The notes under the pieces: model-generated | What the model was told of the DNA's origin: nothing | Database searches by the model: none | Seen by the model: only the letters and a program-made list of their open reading frames with translations | Made by a program: the position numbers and the translations under genes | Assembly (NCBI GenBank): GCA_965203735.1 | Contig: OZ241909.1 | Span: 372,001 to 436,000, forward strand | Source: Bin55 sp965203735 | GTDB taxonomy: Bacteria > Pseudomonadota > Gammaproteobacteria > Pseudomonadales > Azotimanducaceae | DNA: 64,000 nucleotides | Direction of reading: 5' to 3' | Shown here: one piece after another, positions 27,427 through 38,053 of the stretch | Position numbering within the stretch: position 1 is the stretch's first letter | How the letters are laid out: each line of letters begins with the position of its first letter

Positions 27427-30084
27427 TCAGGTTGCAGCGGCCTTATCGAGATCGAGTCCTGCTTGGCTCGCAAATTCCAATGCAGTAGCTTTGTGCTCTC
27501 GATTGGACTGCGCCAAGGCTGATAACGCTGCAAATACGATCCAATTGGAGGACACTTCAAAATAGTCTCGTAGGTCCTGCCTCGACTCCGACAGTCCAAA
27601 ACCGTCGGTGCCAAGTACGATGTACTCTCCTTTGATCCAAGGAGCAATCAGGAGAGGCAGCGCTTTCTGGTAGTCCGAGGCCGCGACGAAAACTCCTGGT
27701 TCATTTTCCAGCAGCTCTGAAACATACGGTTTTTGCGTCGAGTCTCCGATACTCAAGAGCAGTTCGCGTTCCGACCGCAATGCCTGACGACTGAGTTCCG
27801 TGTAGCTTGTTACGCTCCAGACATTGACAGATTTGCCCATTGATCGAAGTTCTTGTGCTGCCTCTAGCACTTCGATCATGATGGCTCCGCTTCCTAAGAG
27901 ATTGACCTCGGAATCGGGAGTGTATTCGTACGGATACATGCCGTTCACAATTCCCTTTTCTGCATTGTCTGGCATGGGCGGCATCGGATAGTTTTGGTTT
28001 GTGACCGTGAGGTAATAGAAGACATCGTCCTGTTTCGAATACATGCGATCTATTCCTTCGCGAACGATTACGGCGATTTCGTAGGCGAAAGCCGGATCGT
28101 AACTCACTAAATTGGGCACAGTTGCTGCGAGCACATGTGAATGCCCATCTTGATGCTGGACACCTTCACCATTTAGCGTTGTACGTCCCGATGTACCACC
28201 GAGCAAAAATCCCTTACACATCATGTCGCCGCATGCCCAAACCAAGTCACCAACTCTCTGAAAACCGAATATCGAGTAGAAAATGTAGAACGGAATCATG
28301 GGTAGACCATGATTTGCGTATGCAGTTCCGGCAGCGAGAAAAGATGCCATAGCTCCTGCCTCGCATATTCCTTCCTGCAGGATCTGTCCATCTTCGGCTT
28401 CGCGGTATGGAGCTATCGTGCCTGCGTCAACTGGTTGGTAAACCTGACCCGCTGGAGAGTAGATGCCCGCTTGGGGGAACAGCCCGTCCATTCCAAAGGT
28501 ACGGGCTTCGTCAGGAACAATGGGTACGACATACCTTCCTATATCCCTATGGCGAAGCAATCGTTGCAACATGCGCACTACGGACATGGTTGTGGAAATG
28601 GATCGCTCTCCCGTACCTTGAACCATGTCTTGGAAAAAGTCCAAATCCGGGGAGGTTAGCGTCGGACATTGGACATGCCGGTACGGAACCGGACCACCGA
28701 GTCTCTTGCGACAACTGCTCAAGTACTGAATTTCCTGACTGTCTTTAGGCGGCATATAGAACTCCGCTCTCTCGATTGCATCCTTGTCAAGTGGAATGTC
28801 GAATCTATCCGCCAAGTCGTGTCGTTCGTCAGGTGTCAGATACTTTTTCTGATGGACCGTGTTTCGTCCTGCGACGGAGAGTCCGAGACCATCGCCCTTT
28901 ACAGTCTTCGCCAGTATCACGCACGGTTTCCCTTCGACGCTCATGGCATGGTGGTAAGCCGCATACAGTTTTCTATGGTCGTGTCCACCACGCTTGATTG
29001 TCTGAATTTCCTCATCAGACAAGGTCTTCATCAGCTCGATGAGTTGTGGGGAGTTCTCAACCCAATGCTCACGAACTGCATTGCCCGGCGACACGGTGTA
29101 CATTTGATAGTCGCCGTCCACGGCCTGCTCCATTCGGGCTTGCAAAATACCGTCGGTGTCGCGTTCCAAAAGGGGGTCCCAGCCACCGCCCCAAATCACC
29201 TTGACAACGTGCCAATCCGCGCCACGGAATGTTCGTTCCAACTCTTGGATGATCTTGCCGTTGCCGCGGACAGGGCCGTCCAGTCGTTGTAGATTGCAAT
29301 TAATGACTAGAACTAAGTTGTCCAATTGCTCTCGGGAAGCCATGTTGATGGTTCCAAGAACTTCGGGTTCATCCGACTCGCCATCCCCAATGAACAGCCA
29401 GATCTTGCCTCCGTTCTTGGGTTTCAGCCCCCTGTGTTCGAGATACTTGGCAAATCGAGCTTGATAGATCGCACAAGGAGTAGAGAGTCCCATGCTTGCC
29501 GTTGGCATTTGCCAAAAGTGCGGCATACGCCGTGGATGCGGATATGAAGGCAGCCCTCCGTTCTCGCCGAGTTCTCGTCGAAAATTCTTGAGGCGGTCGG
29601 TCGGAATGCGACCCTCGAGCCAAGCTCGGGCGTACACTCCAGGAGCTGCGTGAGCCTGAAAGTGCACCTGATCTCCGCCATATTTCTCGGAGGGCGCACG
29701 GAAGAAGTGGTTGAACCCTACTTCCATCATGGTTGAAGCGGAAGTGTAGGTTGCGATATGTCCCCCGACACCTGACCCGCTGTCATACGCCTGAAGAACC
29801 ATAGCTACTGCATTCCATCGAATGATGTTCTCGATGCGGTTCTCAAGTGCGATATCGCCTGGGTAGGCGGGTTCAGCGCGAAGCGGGATGGTATTGGTAT
29901 ACGGCGTATTGAGAGCTCTTTCCTCCAACTGAACACCGCGACGAGACAGTTCTGTTTGTAGCCTTCCCAGCAGTGTCTTGACGCCTTCTTCGCCGTGTTC
30001 TTGCAACACGGATTCCAAGGCTTCAAGCCATTCGCGTTGTTCGTTTTCCCACTCAGTGTCTGGTGAGCTGATATTTGTGGCCAT
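27427..30084 (-). CDS. aceE: Pyruvate dehydrogenase E1 component, homodimeric type
   Basis: Thiamine-diphosphate enzyme that decarboxylates pyruvate and acetylates the lipoyl E2. It is collinear with gammaproteobacterial AceE over 885 residues: WENEQREWLEALESVL at the N-terminus, FQAHAAPGVYARAWLEGRI near 145, the TPP motif from GDGESDEPE (about 233) to INCNLQRLDGP (about 262), and GTSGRTTLNGEGVQHQDGHS near 635. The usual aceF and lpd partners are not next to it: an MFS gene follows and a divergent dehydrogenase gene lies upstream. Confidence 0.97.
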   Translation of the reverse strand: MATNISSPDTEWENEQREWLEALESVLQEHGEEGVKTLLGRLQTELSRRGVQLEERALNTPYTNTIPLRAEPAYPGDIALENRIENIIRWNAVAMVLQAYDSGSGVGGHIATYTSASTMMEVGFNHFFRAPSEKYGGDQVHFQAHAAPGVYARAWLEGRIPTDRLKNFRRELGENGGLPSYPHPRRMPHFWQMPTASMGLSTPCAIYQARFAKYLEHRGLKPKNGGKIWLFIGDGESDEPEVLGTINMASREQLDNLVLVINCNLQRLDGPVRGNGKIIQELERTFRGADWHVVKVIWGGGWDPLLERDTDGILQARMEQAVDGDYQMYTVSPGNAVREHWVENSPQLIELMKTLSDEEIQTIKRGGHDHRKLYAAYHHAMSVEGKPCVILAKTVKGDGLGLSVAGRNTVHQKKYLTPDERHDLADRFDIPLDKDAIERAEFYMPPKDSQEIQYLSSCRKRLGGPVPYRHVQCPTLTSPDLDFFQDMVQGTGERSISTTMSVVRMLQRLLRHRDIGRYVVPIVPDEARTFGMDGLFPQAGIYSPAGQVYQPVDAGTIAPYREAEDGQILQEGICEAGAMASFLAAGTAYANHGLPMIPFYIFYSIFGFQRVGDLVWACGDMMCKGFLLGGTSGRTTLNGEGVQHQDGHSHVLAATVPNLVSYDPAFAYEIAVIVREGIDRMYSKQDDVFYYLTVTNQNYPMPPMPDNAEKGIVNGMYPYEYTPDSEVNLLGSGAIMIEVLEAAQELRSMGKSVNVWSVTSYTELSRQALRSERELLLSIGDSTQKPYVSELLENEPGVFVAASDYQKALPLLIAPWIKGEYIVLGTDGFGLSESRQDLRDYFEVSSNWIVFAALSALAQSNREHKATALEFASQAGLDLDKAAAT

Positions 30085-30482
30085 TTGGTGAAGTTCGTGG
30101 AGGGGTCAAAATTGAATCGAGGTGCTTTTCGAGAAATATACAACGATGTGAAAGTATAGAACGAAGGTTGATTCTTTGTAGTTTATGGGTGTGTCTACAA
30201 ATGAACCAAGGTCCAAGAAGACTCGGTCGACACTGATCCACAAGTTCTCGCGAAAACCAGATTGTGATGGGATTTGTAGGCTTAGGAATAGGTTTTTGCG
30301 GGAATTCACCGTCTATTTCTACCTTGTAAAATCTAAGCGACGAGCAGTATCAGGAACCATGTAACCACAAGGCATTCGCCAGTTTCTATACGAGCCGCCG
30401 TGCCGGCGGCAATCGATGCCTGTGGCTACCATGACGTTGTTCTACAAGAGTATTTGCGGAAATTGCTGAAGACATTAGAGAA
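30085..30482. other. Divergent intergenic region between aceE and the PQQ dehydrogenase
   Basis: 398 bases that must contain promoters for both genes. A perfect seven-base hairpin GCCGCCG-tgc-CGGCGGC lies at 30394-30410. The part near aceE is AT-rich (30100-30200). No good ribosome site precedes the aceE ATG. I could not fix a promoter. Confidence 0.4.
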
Positions 30483-32726
30483 ATGAAGAGAATTCGACCG
30501 GTATGGCTTTGGGCCGTCCTTTGGTTCGCGGCGTTGTTGATTGTGACCGGCTGTAGCGGAAATCGCTCGAACCAGGCAGAGAGTGTTGCTGAAGAGAAAG
30601 CGATGCTTCAAGAACAGGTGACTCGTGCAACGTCGTCATTAGACGGAGCACGAATCTCGAATGCAGATTCCGAACCGCAGAACTGGTTGTCACACGGTAG
30701 AACCTATGACGAACAGCGGTTTTCTCCACTTGACTCCATCAATCAGGAGAACATTGAACAACTGAGCTTGGCATGGTGGCGAAACACTGGCTCAAAGCGG
30801 GGCCTTGAGGCCACGCCCATCGTAGTGGACGGCTACATGTTCACTACAGGTGCTTGGAGCACCGTACATGCCTACGATGCAAAGACCGGAGAGTCGATAT
30901 GGGACTACGACCCCAGAGTTCCCAAGTCTTGGGGTCAGTACGCATGCTGTGACGTAGTCAATCGGGGAGCGGCAGTTTGGAAAGGCCGCGTCTATGTTGG
31001 AACGCTTGATGGCCGACTAGTGGCATTGGATGCTGGTACCGGGGAATTGGACTGGGAAGTCTTGACCGTGGATCAGGAAAGACCTTATACGATCACCGGC
31101 GCGCCTCGGATTATCAAGGATATGGTAATCATCGGAAACGGAGGAGCTGAGCTCGGAGTTCGCGGATACATAACTGCTTACGATGCTGAAACGGGCGAGC
31201 AGAAATGGCGCTTTTACACCGTTCCCGGAGACCCCTCAAAACCCTTCGAATCTCGCGAGATGGAACTCGCTGCAGAGACCTGGAACGGCGAATGGTGGAA
31301 GATCGGTGGAGGCGGAACTGTCTGGGATTCGATGGCCTACGATCCAGAATTGGACATGCTGTACATCGGGGTAGGAAACGGCTCGCCATGGAATCGCTAT
31401 ATTCGCAGTCCCGGTGGCGGTGACAATCTCTACCTGTCCTCGATTCTTGCGCTAAATCCTGATCGCGGATCCCTGATTTGGCACTACCAGACGACGCCCG
31501 GGGATACTTGGGACTACACGGCTACTCAACACATCATTCTGGCCGATATGGAAATTGACGGTGTGATGCGCAAGGTGCTGGTTCAAGCTCCCAAGAATGG
31601 GTTTTTCTACGTAATTGATCGAACTGATGGCGAGTTCATTTCAGCCGGAGCCTACGTAACGGTCACATGGGCATCTCACGTAGACCCGGAAACCGGAAGG
31701 CCAGTCGTTACAGAAGAAGGTCAGTATGCAACCGAAGCCCAGACTGTGTTTCCTGGCCCGCTCGGAGGGCACAACTGGCACCCCATGACTTTCAGTCCTG
31801 CCACTGGTTTGGTCTACATTCCAGCAATGGACATGGGCTACACCTACGGACAGGACTCCGCTTTTGAGTATGAGCCAGGGCGATGGAATCTTGGCACTGG
31901 AGGAAGACCCGAAAGTCCTCCTGAACCTCCCACGATGGAAGAGCTCGTGGAAGGACTGCGATCTCTACGAGCACACTTGCTCGCATGGGACCCGGTTGAA
32001 CAGCGCGAAGTATGGCGCGTGGATCACCCGACTACGTGGAACGGTGGACTCTTGTCTACAGCGGGCGGTCTGGTGTTCCAGGGACGTAGCGACGGCATGT
32101 TTGCTGCGTACTCGGCAGACGATGGCGAGTTGCTATGGGAGAGCGAGGCCTACACAGGAATTATTGCCGCTCCAGTAACCTACGAAATTGACGACGAGCA
32201 ATATGTTGCCATTGTTGCGGGATGGGGAGGAGCGTTCGCAACTACATCTGGGGTTCCACGCCACAAAGGCAACGTTCTGGAGGAAGGAAGAGTCTTGGTG
32301 TACAAGCTCAATGGAGAGGCCAAAATGCCGCCTCCCGATATTACGTACGTGAACATTCCTGTACCACCCGATATCGACGGGACTGCGGAACAAATCGAGA
32401 ACGGAAGGTATCTATATGGTAAGTACTGTTCCATTTGCCATGGTGCGGGTGTGACTAGCAGCAGCCAAGTACCTGACCTGAAATACCTGCCGTCCGCGAC
32501 ACATTCACGATGGAACTCCGTGATATTGAACGGAATTATGAGAGGTGTAGGAATGCCAGGCTTTTCCGATGTCATTACCGAATCGGATTCCGAGGACATA
32601 CAGCGTTACGTCATCGCGGTGACCAAGGAGTCCATTGCTTTTTGCGAATCCAACTATCCGGAGCAGTACCCTGAACTCTTTGGAACTTCGTGCACTTTGC
32701 CGGTTGTCGAGGAGGCGGCTGAGTAG
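30483..32726 (+). CDS. PQQ-dependent quinohemoprotein alcohol dehydrogenase, lipoprotein
   Basis: Periplasmic oxidation of an alcohol, passing electrons from PQQ to a haem c. A lipoprotein signal (lipobox IVTGC, Cys about 24) anchors it. The eight-bladed propeller shows the vicinal Cys pair in YACCDVVNRG, catalytic-Asp region TPGDTWDYTATQ, and repeats such as YDAKTGE, LDAGTGE and YDAETGE. The C-terminal cytochrome c domain has CSICHG near residue 653 and the Met ligand in VGMPGF. 747 residues fits type II quinohemoproteins. No PQQ biosynthesis genes are in the window. Confidence 0.92.
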   Translation: MKRIRPVWLWAVLWFAALLIVTGCSGNRSNQAESVAEEKAMLQEQVTRATSSLDGARISNADSEPQNWLSHGRTYDEQRFSPLDSINQENIEQLSLAWWRNTGSKRGLEATPIVVDGYMFTTGAWSTVHAYDAKTGESIWDYDPRVPKSWGQYACCDVVNRGAAVWKGRVYVGTLDGRLVALDAGTGELDWEVLTVDQERPYTITGAPRIIKDMVIIGNGGAELGVRGYITAYDAETGEQKWRFYTVPGDPSKPFESREMELAAETWNGEWWKIGGGGTVWDSMAYDPELDMLYIGVGNGSPWNRYIRSPGGGDNLYLSSILALNPDRGSLIWHYQTTPGDTWDYTATQHIILADMEIDGVMRKVLVQAPKNGFFYVIDRTDGEFISAGAYVTVTWASHVDPETGRPVVTEEGQYATEAQTVFPGPLGGHNWHPMTFSPATGLVYIPAMDMGYTYGQDSAFEYEPGRWNLGTGGRPESPPEPPTMEELVEGLRSLRAHLLAWDPVEQREVWRVDHPTTWNGGLLSTAGGLVFQGRSDGMFAAYSADDGELLWESEAYTGIIAAPVTYEIDDEQYVAIVAGWGGAFATTSGVPRHKGNVLEEGRVLVYKLNGEAKMPPPDITYVNIPVPPDIDGTAEQIENGRYLYGKYCSICHGAGVTSSSQVPDLKYLPSATHSRWNSVILNGIMRGVGMPGFSDVITESDSEDIQRYVIAVTKESIAFCESNYPEQYPELFGTSCTLPVVEEAAE

Positions 32727-32786
32727 GTAAGTTGCCATTGCCCTACCCATATTGATCAACCCAAGCTTGTTCCAACTAGAGCAGGA

Positions 32787-35393
32787 ATGATTGATAGCAA
32801 AGGAATAGCGGCCGTTCTGGCAGTTCTAACTGCGATTGGAACAGTTGCTCAATCAGTAACGCTTTCGATCGATGTCGACACTATCGAAGAGCATGATCGA
32901 AGCTTCGCGACTGTAACGGCAACCATCGAAGAAGCACAATCGGCAGAATTGACAATTCCGCTTGCCACGGCGGGGACCGCGACATTCGGTGCTGACTACG
33001 ATCTGACGGACATTACCATTCAGGCCGGTGAAACTTCCGGAACCACACGATTCATACCTATTCGTGACTGGGACCAAGAAGGAGACGAAAACGCCCAAGT
33101 TTCTGTCGACACTGAGTCCAATTCCGATCTCTCGCAAAATGGCGAGGACGCGACAATTGCGATTGAAGACAGTTTTGAGCCAGGTTCAGGAGATTCTGAA
33201 CCGGAGACAGGATCGGACCTGTTTCCGTATATCGAAACACAAGGCGAGCAGACAGAAGTCAATGTGACAGTTCGAGTCTTCAACCTAGGGTCGGAAGCAT
33301 CGAACCCTGCGACCTTGGTCATAAGACTGTTCGACCAGAGCAACCTCGTGGCGGGAGAGGAGGTCCTGCGCGTGGACGTTTCTATACCTTCGATAGCCGT
33401 CTTCCCAAGTAGCTACGTGTACGAGTGGGAAATTGTTCTTGACGAATTGGAAGCGGCTACTACGTTTGTGGGGATCGTCAATGTTGTAACGGACGACAAC
33501 AGCAACGAGTTGAATGAGGGCAACAATGCAGGCGCATTTGGATTCGCAATCGACTCAGACCAACTTCCCGTAGTCACGTGCGAGTCTCCATTGCGCCCAA
33601 ACTATCCCGGTCAGACAGATCCTTTGTTTGAACACCAGTGGCACCTGAACAATACCGGTCAGAGTTCGTTTTCACTGATAGAGGGTGAAATCGGTGCAGA
33701 TATGCGAATGACGGGGACAATCGAAGCTGGCCATGGTGGAGAAGGAGTAGTAGTAGCGATTGTCGATGAAGGACTCGAGACTTGCCACCCCGATCTCATC
33801 GACAATGTAGATTCGGACGAATCGGTCAATTTCGCATCGGATCCTGGCTCCAATGCGTATTGGTATGGAGCGGACTCTAATGATCCATTCAATCCCGATA
33901 CAACAGGTGATCACGGGACAACGATCGCCGGCGCAGTAGGTGCAATGTCGGACAACGGATTGGGCGGACGAGGAGTTGCATCAAAGACAACGCTGCGTGG
34001 TTTCAACCTGCTAAAGGATCAATCTAATGCGAATTTGATCACTTCTTTCGGAGGGACCACCGCATCTGAGAACGATGTAGACATCGTCAACATGAGCTTC
34101 GGCTCGATACTCCGGAGCGACCCCAGCTTTGGCGTCTATGACTTGTTTGGATGGTTCACCCGATGGATTCGTGATGAAAAAGGCACGCTTTTCGTCAAAT
34201 CCGCAGGCAACAGCTTCAATTCATGCGGCGCGCTCTTTCACGAAATCCATTTGGAAATAGGATGTTCTAGTTCGACATCTGACTATACAAACAATTTACC
34301 TTTCGTCATGGTCGTCGGAGCATTCAATGCTCAGGACCGTCGATCAAGCTATTCAAGCGTCGGTAGCAATCTATGGATTACTGCACCGGCAGGTCAAGAC
34401 GGTTTAAGATCTGCCGCATTGATCTCCACGGATCAGTTCGGACATGATCGAGGCTACGGAGTGTTGGCGGGCTCCTTCGAGCCGCTGACCCAAAATTCGT
34501 CAGCAAATCCTAATGGTGACTATACAGGCCTTCTAAATGGCACCTCAGCGGCAGCGGCCACGATGTCTGGGGCCGTGGCGATACTGCTTGGATTAGAGCC
34601 TGAACTTACGTTTCGTGACGTCAAGCACATCTTCGCCAAGACAGCACGAAAGATCCAACCCGAACTACCACGAGTGCGTGTCGCAGTCGCAAATGTCCCG
34701 TTCATTCTGCAACATAGTTGGATAACTAATGCTGCGGGATACAACTACAACAATTGGTTTGGATTTGGCGGAGTCGACATCGATGCAGCAGTGGCATTGG
34801 TGGAAGACTACGACTTGGAAAGTCTAGGTCTGTTCGCGATTACAGACTGGATGGGCAATCTCCCTATTTCGATAGTTGCGGATGAGACATACGAGGGATT
34901 CGAAATACCCGATGCAGACGGTGCAGGTCTTGTTGATACGCTGGATGTGTCTCTTCCTCTCGACTACGAGTACTGTAGCGACGAATCGACCGAACGGCAC
35001 TGCATCGAAGAGGGTGCTTTGGATGCGGTGGAAAATCCGGATGATCCAGATGGTTCGCCGGTAGAAGTTGCGGTGAACATTGAAGGGGTTCAGCTTCGAC
35101 TTGTCGGAGACCATCCCAGGATGAGTGACTTGTCGATCGAATTGATATCACCAAGCGGAACCCGAAGCGTTGTGAACCCGATTTTCAATAATCCACATTC
35201 ACGAGCTATTGACAATACCGAGGAGTTTCACTTTCTGTCCAACGCTTTCTATGGCGAGAAACCAGAAGGTATTTGGGAATTGAGTGTGATCGATGCAGTG
35301 GAAGGAGATGCAGGTCACTTGCTTTCTTGGCACTTGAAGTTCTTTGTGGGCCAACATGCCGAAGAAGAGGTTTCGGATCCGCCCGAACAGTAA
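32787..35393 (+). CDS. Secreted multidomain subtilisin-like protease
   Basis: Extracellular or surface serine peptidase of family S8. In order: signal peptide (about 1-22); Calx-beta domain (about 23-130); acidic linker; CARDB-like beta-sandwich (about 150-255); catalytic domain with Asp327 (AIVDEGL), His376 (GDHGTTIAG) and Ser587 (NGTSAAAATMSG); and a C-terminal P/proprotein-convertase domain (about 755-860; SDLSIELISPSGT, GIWELSVIDAV). An RGD-like insert is absent. The triad is complete, so it should be active. It follows the PQQ dehydrogenase by 60 bases on the same strand. Confidence 0.9.
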   Translation: MIDSKGIAAVLAVLTAIGTVAQSVTLSIDVDTIEEHDRSFATVTATIEEAQSAELTIPLATAGTATFGADYDLTDITIQAGETSGTTRFIPIRDWDQEGDENAQVSVDTESNSDLSQNGEDATIAIEDSFEPGSGDSEPETGSDLFPYIETQGEQTEVNVTVRVFNLGSEASNPATLVIRLFDQSNLVAGEEVLRVDVSIPSIAVFPSSYVYEWEIVLDELEAATTFVGIVNVVTDDNSNELNEGNNAGAFGFAIDSDQLPVVTCESPLRPNYPGQTDPLFEHQWHLNNTGQSSFSLIEGEIGADMRMTGTIEAGHGGEGVVVAIVDEGLETCHPDLIDNVDSDESVNFASDPGSNAYWYGADSNDPFNPDTTGDHGTTIAGAVGAMSDNGLGGRGVASKTTLRGFNLLKDQSNANLITSFGGTTASENDVDIVNMSFGSILRSDPSFGVYDLFGWFTRWIRDEKGTLFVKSAGNSFNSCGALFHEIHLEIGCSSSTSDYTNNLPFVMVVGAFNAQDRRSSYSSVGSNLWITAPAGQDGLRSAALISTDQFGHDRGYGVLAGSFEPLTQNSSANPNGDYTGLLNGTSAAAATMSGAVAILLGLEPELTFRDVKHIFAKTARKIQPELPRVRVAVANVPFILQHSWITNAAGYNYNNWFGFGGVDIDAAVALVEDYDLESLGLFAITDWMGNLPISIVADETYEGFEIPDADGAGLVDTLDVSLPLDYEYCSDESTERHCIEEGALDAVENPDDPDGSPVEVAVNIEGVQLRLVGDHPRMSDLSIELISPSGTRSVVNPIFNNPHSRAIDNTEEFHFLSNAFYGEKPEGIWELSVIDAVEGDAGHLLSWHLKFFVGQHAEEEVSDPPEQ

Positions 35394-35544
35394 CCTAAGC
35401 CGAGACTACATCGACCGACCAGCGGTTTGATTTGCTAAAGGATAGAGGGAACGATTCGAAATGCGAATCGTCATCTGATGACATCTACCGTTCACACGCA
35501 ATGCGAAAATAGACGTCGCCCGTAATTCCAGTTCTACTTCTTCT

Positions 35545-36213
35545 GTGACGACACCCATTCGACTATCGGCAGAATTCATAGGAACTCTGTTCCTGCTTGC
35601 CGGAGTTGTCGGCTCGGGAATCATGGGCGAGGAATTGGCCGATGGCAACACCGCCATCGCTCTCTTGGCTAATACCGTTGCCACAGGAGCGATTCTAGCT
35701 GTTCTGATCGTCGTCATTGCTCCACTTTCGGGTGCACATTTCAATCCAGCCGTAACGGTGGTATTCCTTCTGAGGGGGGAAATATCCGCTTTGATGGCTC
35801 TTGCTTACATCGCTGTTCAAGTTGCAGGAGGAGTCTGTGGCACTTGGATCGCACACGCAATGTTTGAGTTGGATGTGTTTCAGGTATCGGAAGTATCGAG
35901 AAGTGGTGCTGCTCAAGCCTTAGCTGAGATTGTGGCCACATTTGGTTTGGTTGCGACGATTTTGGGCTGTCTGCGCAGGAAACCTGAATGGGTCGGCCCG
36001 ATGGTTGGTTTGTACATTTCGGCCGCCTATTGGTTTACGTCATCGACGTCCTTTGCAAATCCTGCTGTGACAGTTGCGCGAAGTCTGACGGATACCTTTT
36101 CGGGTATCGCACCCGTGGACGCACCAATTTTCATTCTTGCGCAATTCCTCGGAGCGATATTGTGCTGGTTCTTGTTCCTCGGGCTATACAGGTCGGAGTC
36201 AAAGCTACAGTAG
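35545..36213 (+). CDS. Aquaporin / MIP family channel
   Basis: Six-helix channel with two half-membrane NPA loops: HFNPAVTV near residue 66 and FANPAVTVARS near 171. The residue after the second NPA region (R in VARS) is the selectivity-filter Arg. 222 residues is normal. The substrate could be water, glycerol or a metalloid. The GTG start has no clear ribosome site, but the first helix needs it and no upstream start exists in frame. Confidence 0.9.
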   Translation: MTTPIRLSAEFIGTLFLLAGVVGSGIMGEELADGNTAIALLANTVATGAILAVLIVVIAPLSGAHFNPAVTVVFLLRGEISALMALAYIAVQVAGGVCGTWIAHAMFELDVFQVSEVSRSGAAQALAEIVATFGLVATILGCLRRKPEWVGPMVGLYISAAYWFTSSTSFANPAVTVARSLTDTFSGIAPVDAPIFILAQFLGAILCWFLFLGLYRSESKLQ

Positions 36214-36269
36214 CCCCAGCACTAATATGTAGTGTGGAGACCTGCGATACTTGGGATTAGGAGACCACA

Positions 36270-37307
36270 ATGTCAATTAAAGTCGATGGTAATCCATCTC
36301 TGCCGCTCGATGTCCGTCTTGGAGCTACGGATCCGAAGGACGTTTCACACAAGTTGCGATGGGGAATTCTCGGTGCCGGAAACATATCGTCGCAGTGGGT
36401 TATGAGTCTACGTGCTTGCCCAGGGGCTGAAGTCACTGCTGTTGCCGCCCGCGATCTTGAACGGGCTCGAAGCTTTGCTTCACGACACGGCATTGAGAGC
36501 GCATACGACAGCTACGAAGACATGGCGAATGCTTCAAACGTGGACATCGTATATGTCGGAACAATTACCAGACTGCACAAAGAACACAGCCTCCTTTGCA
36601 TCGCAGCAGGGAAGCATGTGTTGTGCGAGAAACCGTTGGCTGAGAATGCAAGCGATGCGAGAGAGATGTATGCAGCGGCTGAAGAACTTGGAGTTATGTT
36701 GCAGGATGGGATGTGGACGAGGTTCTTTCCGGCGGTAGAACATGCTCGATTTGCAGTGGAATCAGGACTGATTGGAGACGTAATGCTGGTGCAAGCTGAC
36801 TTCTTTGATCCTATTTACACCATCCAAGCAGCCCCCTTGGCATTTGGCAAGGACAATAAACCCAGCAAGATTACAGCAGCAGGAAGACGGTCAGGCGCAG
36901 CCATTATTGAGTACGGCGAGGGCAAGTGTGCGGTTCTCACCTTTCCACCGTTCAACTGTGAACTGGCGGAGGTCACTGAAATCATTGGTACCAAGGGTAG
37001 ATTGACCTTGGGGCAGCCCGGTCACTGTCCTACGGACCTAACCATCCGGATACCACCGGAGAATGGCGTTCCGTCACGTTATCGAACCAATGGAGCTCCG
37101 GCGCCGGTTCAGCACCTCGTATACCCCTTGCCGTGGGGAGTATCCATTCCTCGACCGTTCCCCAACCAACACGGATTCTTGTATCAAGCGGAAGCTGTGC
37201 ACCGTTGCTTGGGAGCAGGTCTCAAGGTCTGTCCCCAGTACGACAAGACGGACTCTCTACATGCCATGGATCTACTTACAGAGATCTCGCGTCAGCGTTA
37301 CTCATAA
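36270..37307 (+). CDS. Gfo/Idh/MocA family NAD(P)-dependent oxidoreductase
   Basis: Two-domain dehydrogenase. The Rossmann domain begins late, with WGILGAGNISSQW near residue 31, and the family signature is CEKPLAEN (Lys near 118). The C-terminal alpha/beta domain follows from about 150. It most resembles the trans-1,2-dihydrodiol/D-xylose dehydrogenase branch. AGGAG precedes the ATG by seven bases. Substrate unknown. Confidence 0.88.
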   Translation: MSIKVDGNPSLPLDVRLGATDPKDVSHKLRWGILGAGNISSQWVMSLRACPGAEVTAVAARDLERARSFASRHGIESAYDSYEDMANASNVDIVYVGTITRLHKEHSLLCIAAGKHVLCEKPLAENASDAREMYAAAEELGVMLQDGMWTRFFPAVEHARFAVESGLIGDVMLVQADFFDPIYTIQAAPLAFGKDNKPSKITAAGRRSGAAIIEYGEGKCAVLTFPPFNCELAEVTEIIGTKGRLTLGQPGHCPTDLTIRIPPENGVPSRYRTNGAPAPVQHLVYPLPWGVSIPRPFPNQHGFLYQAEAVHRCLGAGLKVCPQYDKTDSLHAMDLLTEISRQRYS

Positions 37308-37402
37308 GAGAAGCACGCATACGGGACGAACGGTAACTTACCAGGCCTTCGGGGTCCAAAGCCAAGTTTGTCTTAATATTGTTTCAACTCGGAGCTGAAT
37401 TC

Positions 37403-38053
37403 ATGAATCAATACAGTATGGCTGTTAAGAGCAAACTCATTCTCTATCTTGTAGTAATCAGTACGACACTCGCGGCCGGCGCTCAGTCTCTCCAGGGATG
37501 GTATGCGTTCGCCGGACTATCCGAATGGACAGAATTCACCTCGCCTCCCAGCTTCCTAGACGGGTCCGATGTTCTAGGAGATGATGAACTTCAATTCAAA
37601 CTCGGTGGGGGATTTTCATTTACTGACAAGTGGTCAATAGAGGCGGCTTTTACGAAATTTGACGAGCGTTGGCTAGTAGGAGCGGTCCCCGAAAGCCGGG
37701 ACTACTTGAATGTTGTAGAAGATTCGATTCAGTTGACTCTAAGTCCAGTACTCGATGTGGCACTAACGAACAATACATCAGCAATCTTCAAGGCGGGCGC
37801 GTCCTGGCTTAGCCAAGACTCAAAGCTGTATACCCTGAAGCCAGAAATCGGGAGGATTTCAACCAAGGAATCCTCTAATCACACAAACCTCTTTGGGTCA
37901 ATGGGCTTAACTTTTCAAATACAACCGCTGAAGACCACTCTTGAGGTTTCGATGACGCAGTACTTCGATGCACCTGAAGGATTCTCGCGCTCCATTGATC
38001 TGCACATGCGCGTGCACTTTTCGTCGTTTCGAAAGTTGGCTAGGTCTAAGTAG
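37403..38053 (+). CDS. Small outer-membrane beta-barrel protein, OmpA-like fold
   Basis: 216 residues with a signal peptide (MAVKSKLILYLVV near the start, cleavage around AAGAQS) followed by alternating polar/hydrophobic strands, for example FKLGGGFSFTDKWSIEAAFT, and a C-terminal IDLHMRVHF strand. This looks like an eight-stranded outer-membrane barrel. I start at the ATG at 37403, which has GGAG eight bases upstream. It could be a structural porin-like protein; function unknown. Confidence 0.65.
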   Translation: MNQYSMAVKSKLILYLVVISTTLAAGAQSLQGWYAFAGLSEWTEFTSPPSFLDGSDVLGDDELQFKLGGGFSFTDKWSIEAAFTKFDERWLVGAVPESRDYLNVVEDSIQLTLSPVLDVALTNNTSAIFKAGASWLSQDSKLYTLKPEIGRISTKESSNHTNLFGSMGLTFQIQPLKTTLEVSMTQYFDAPEGFSRSIDLHMRVHFSSFRKLARSK

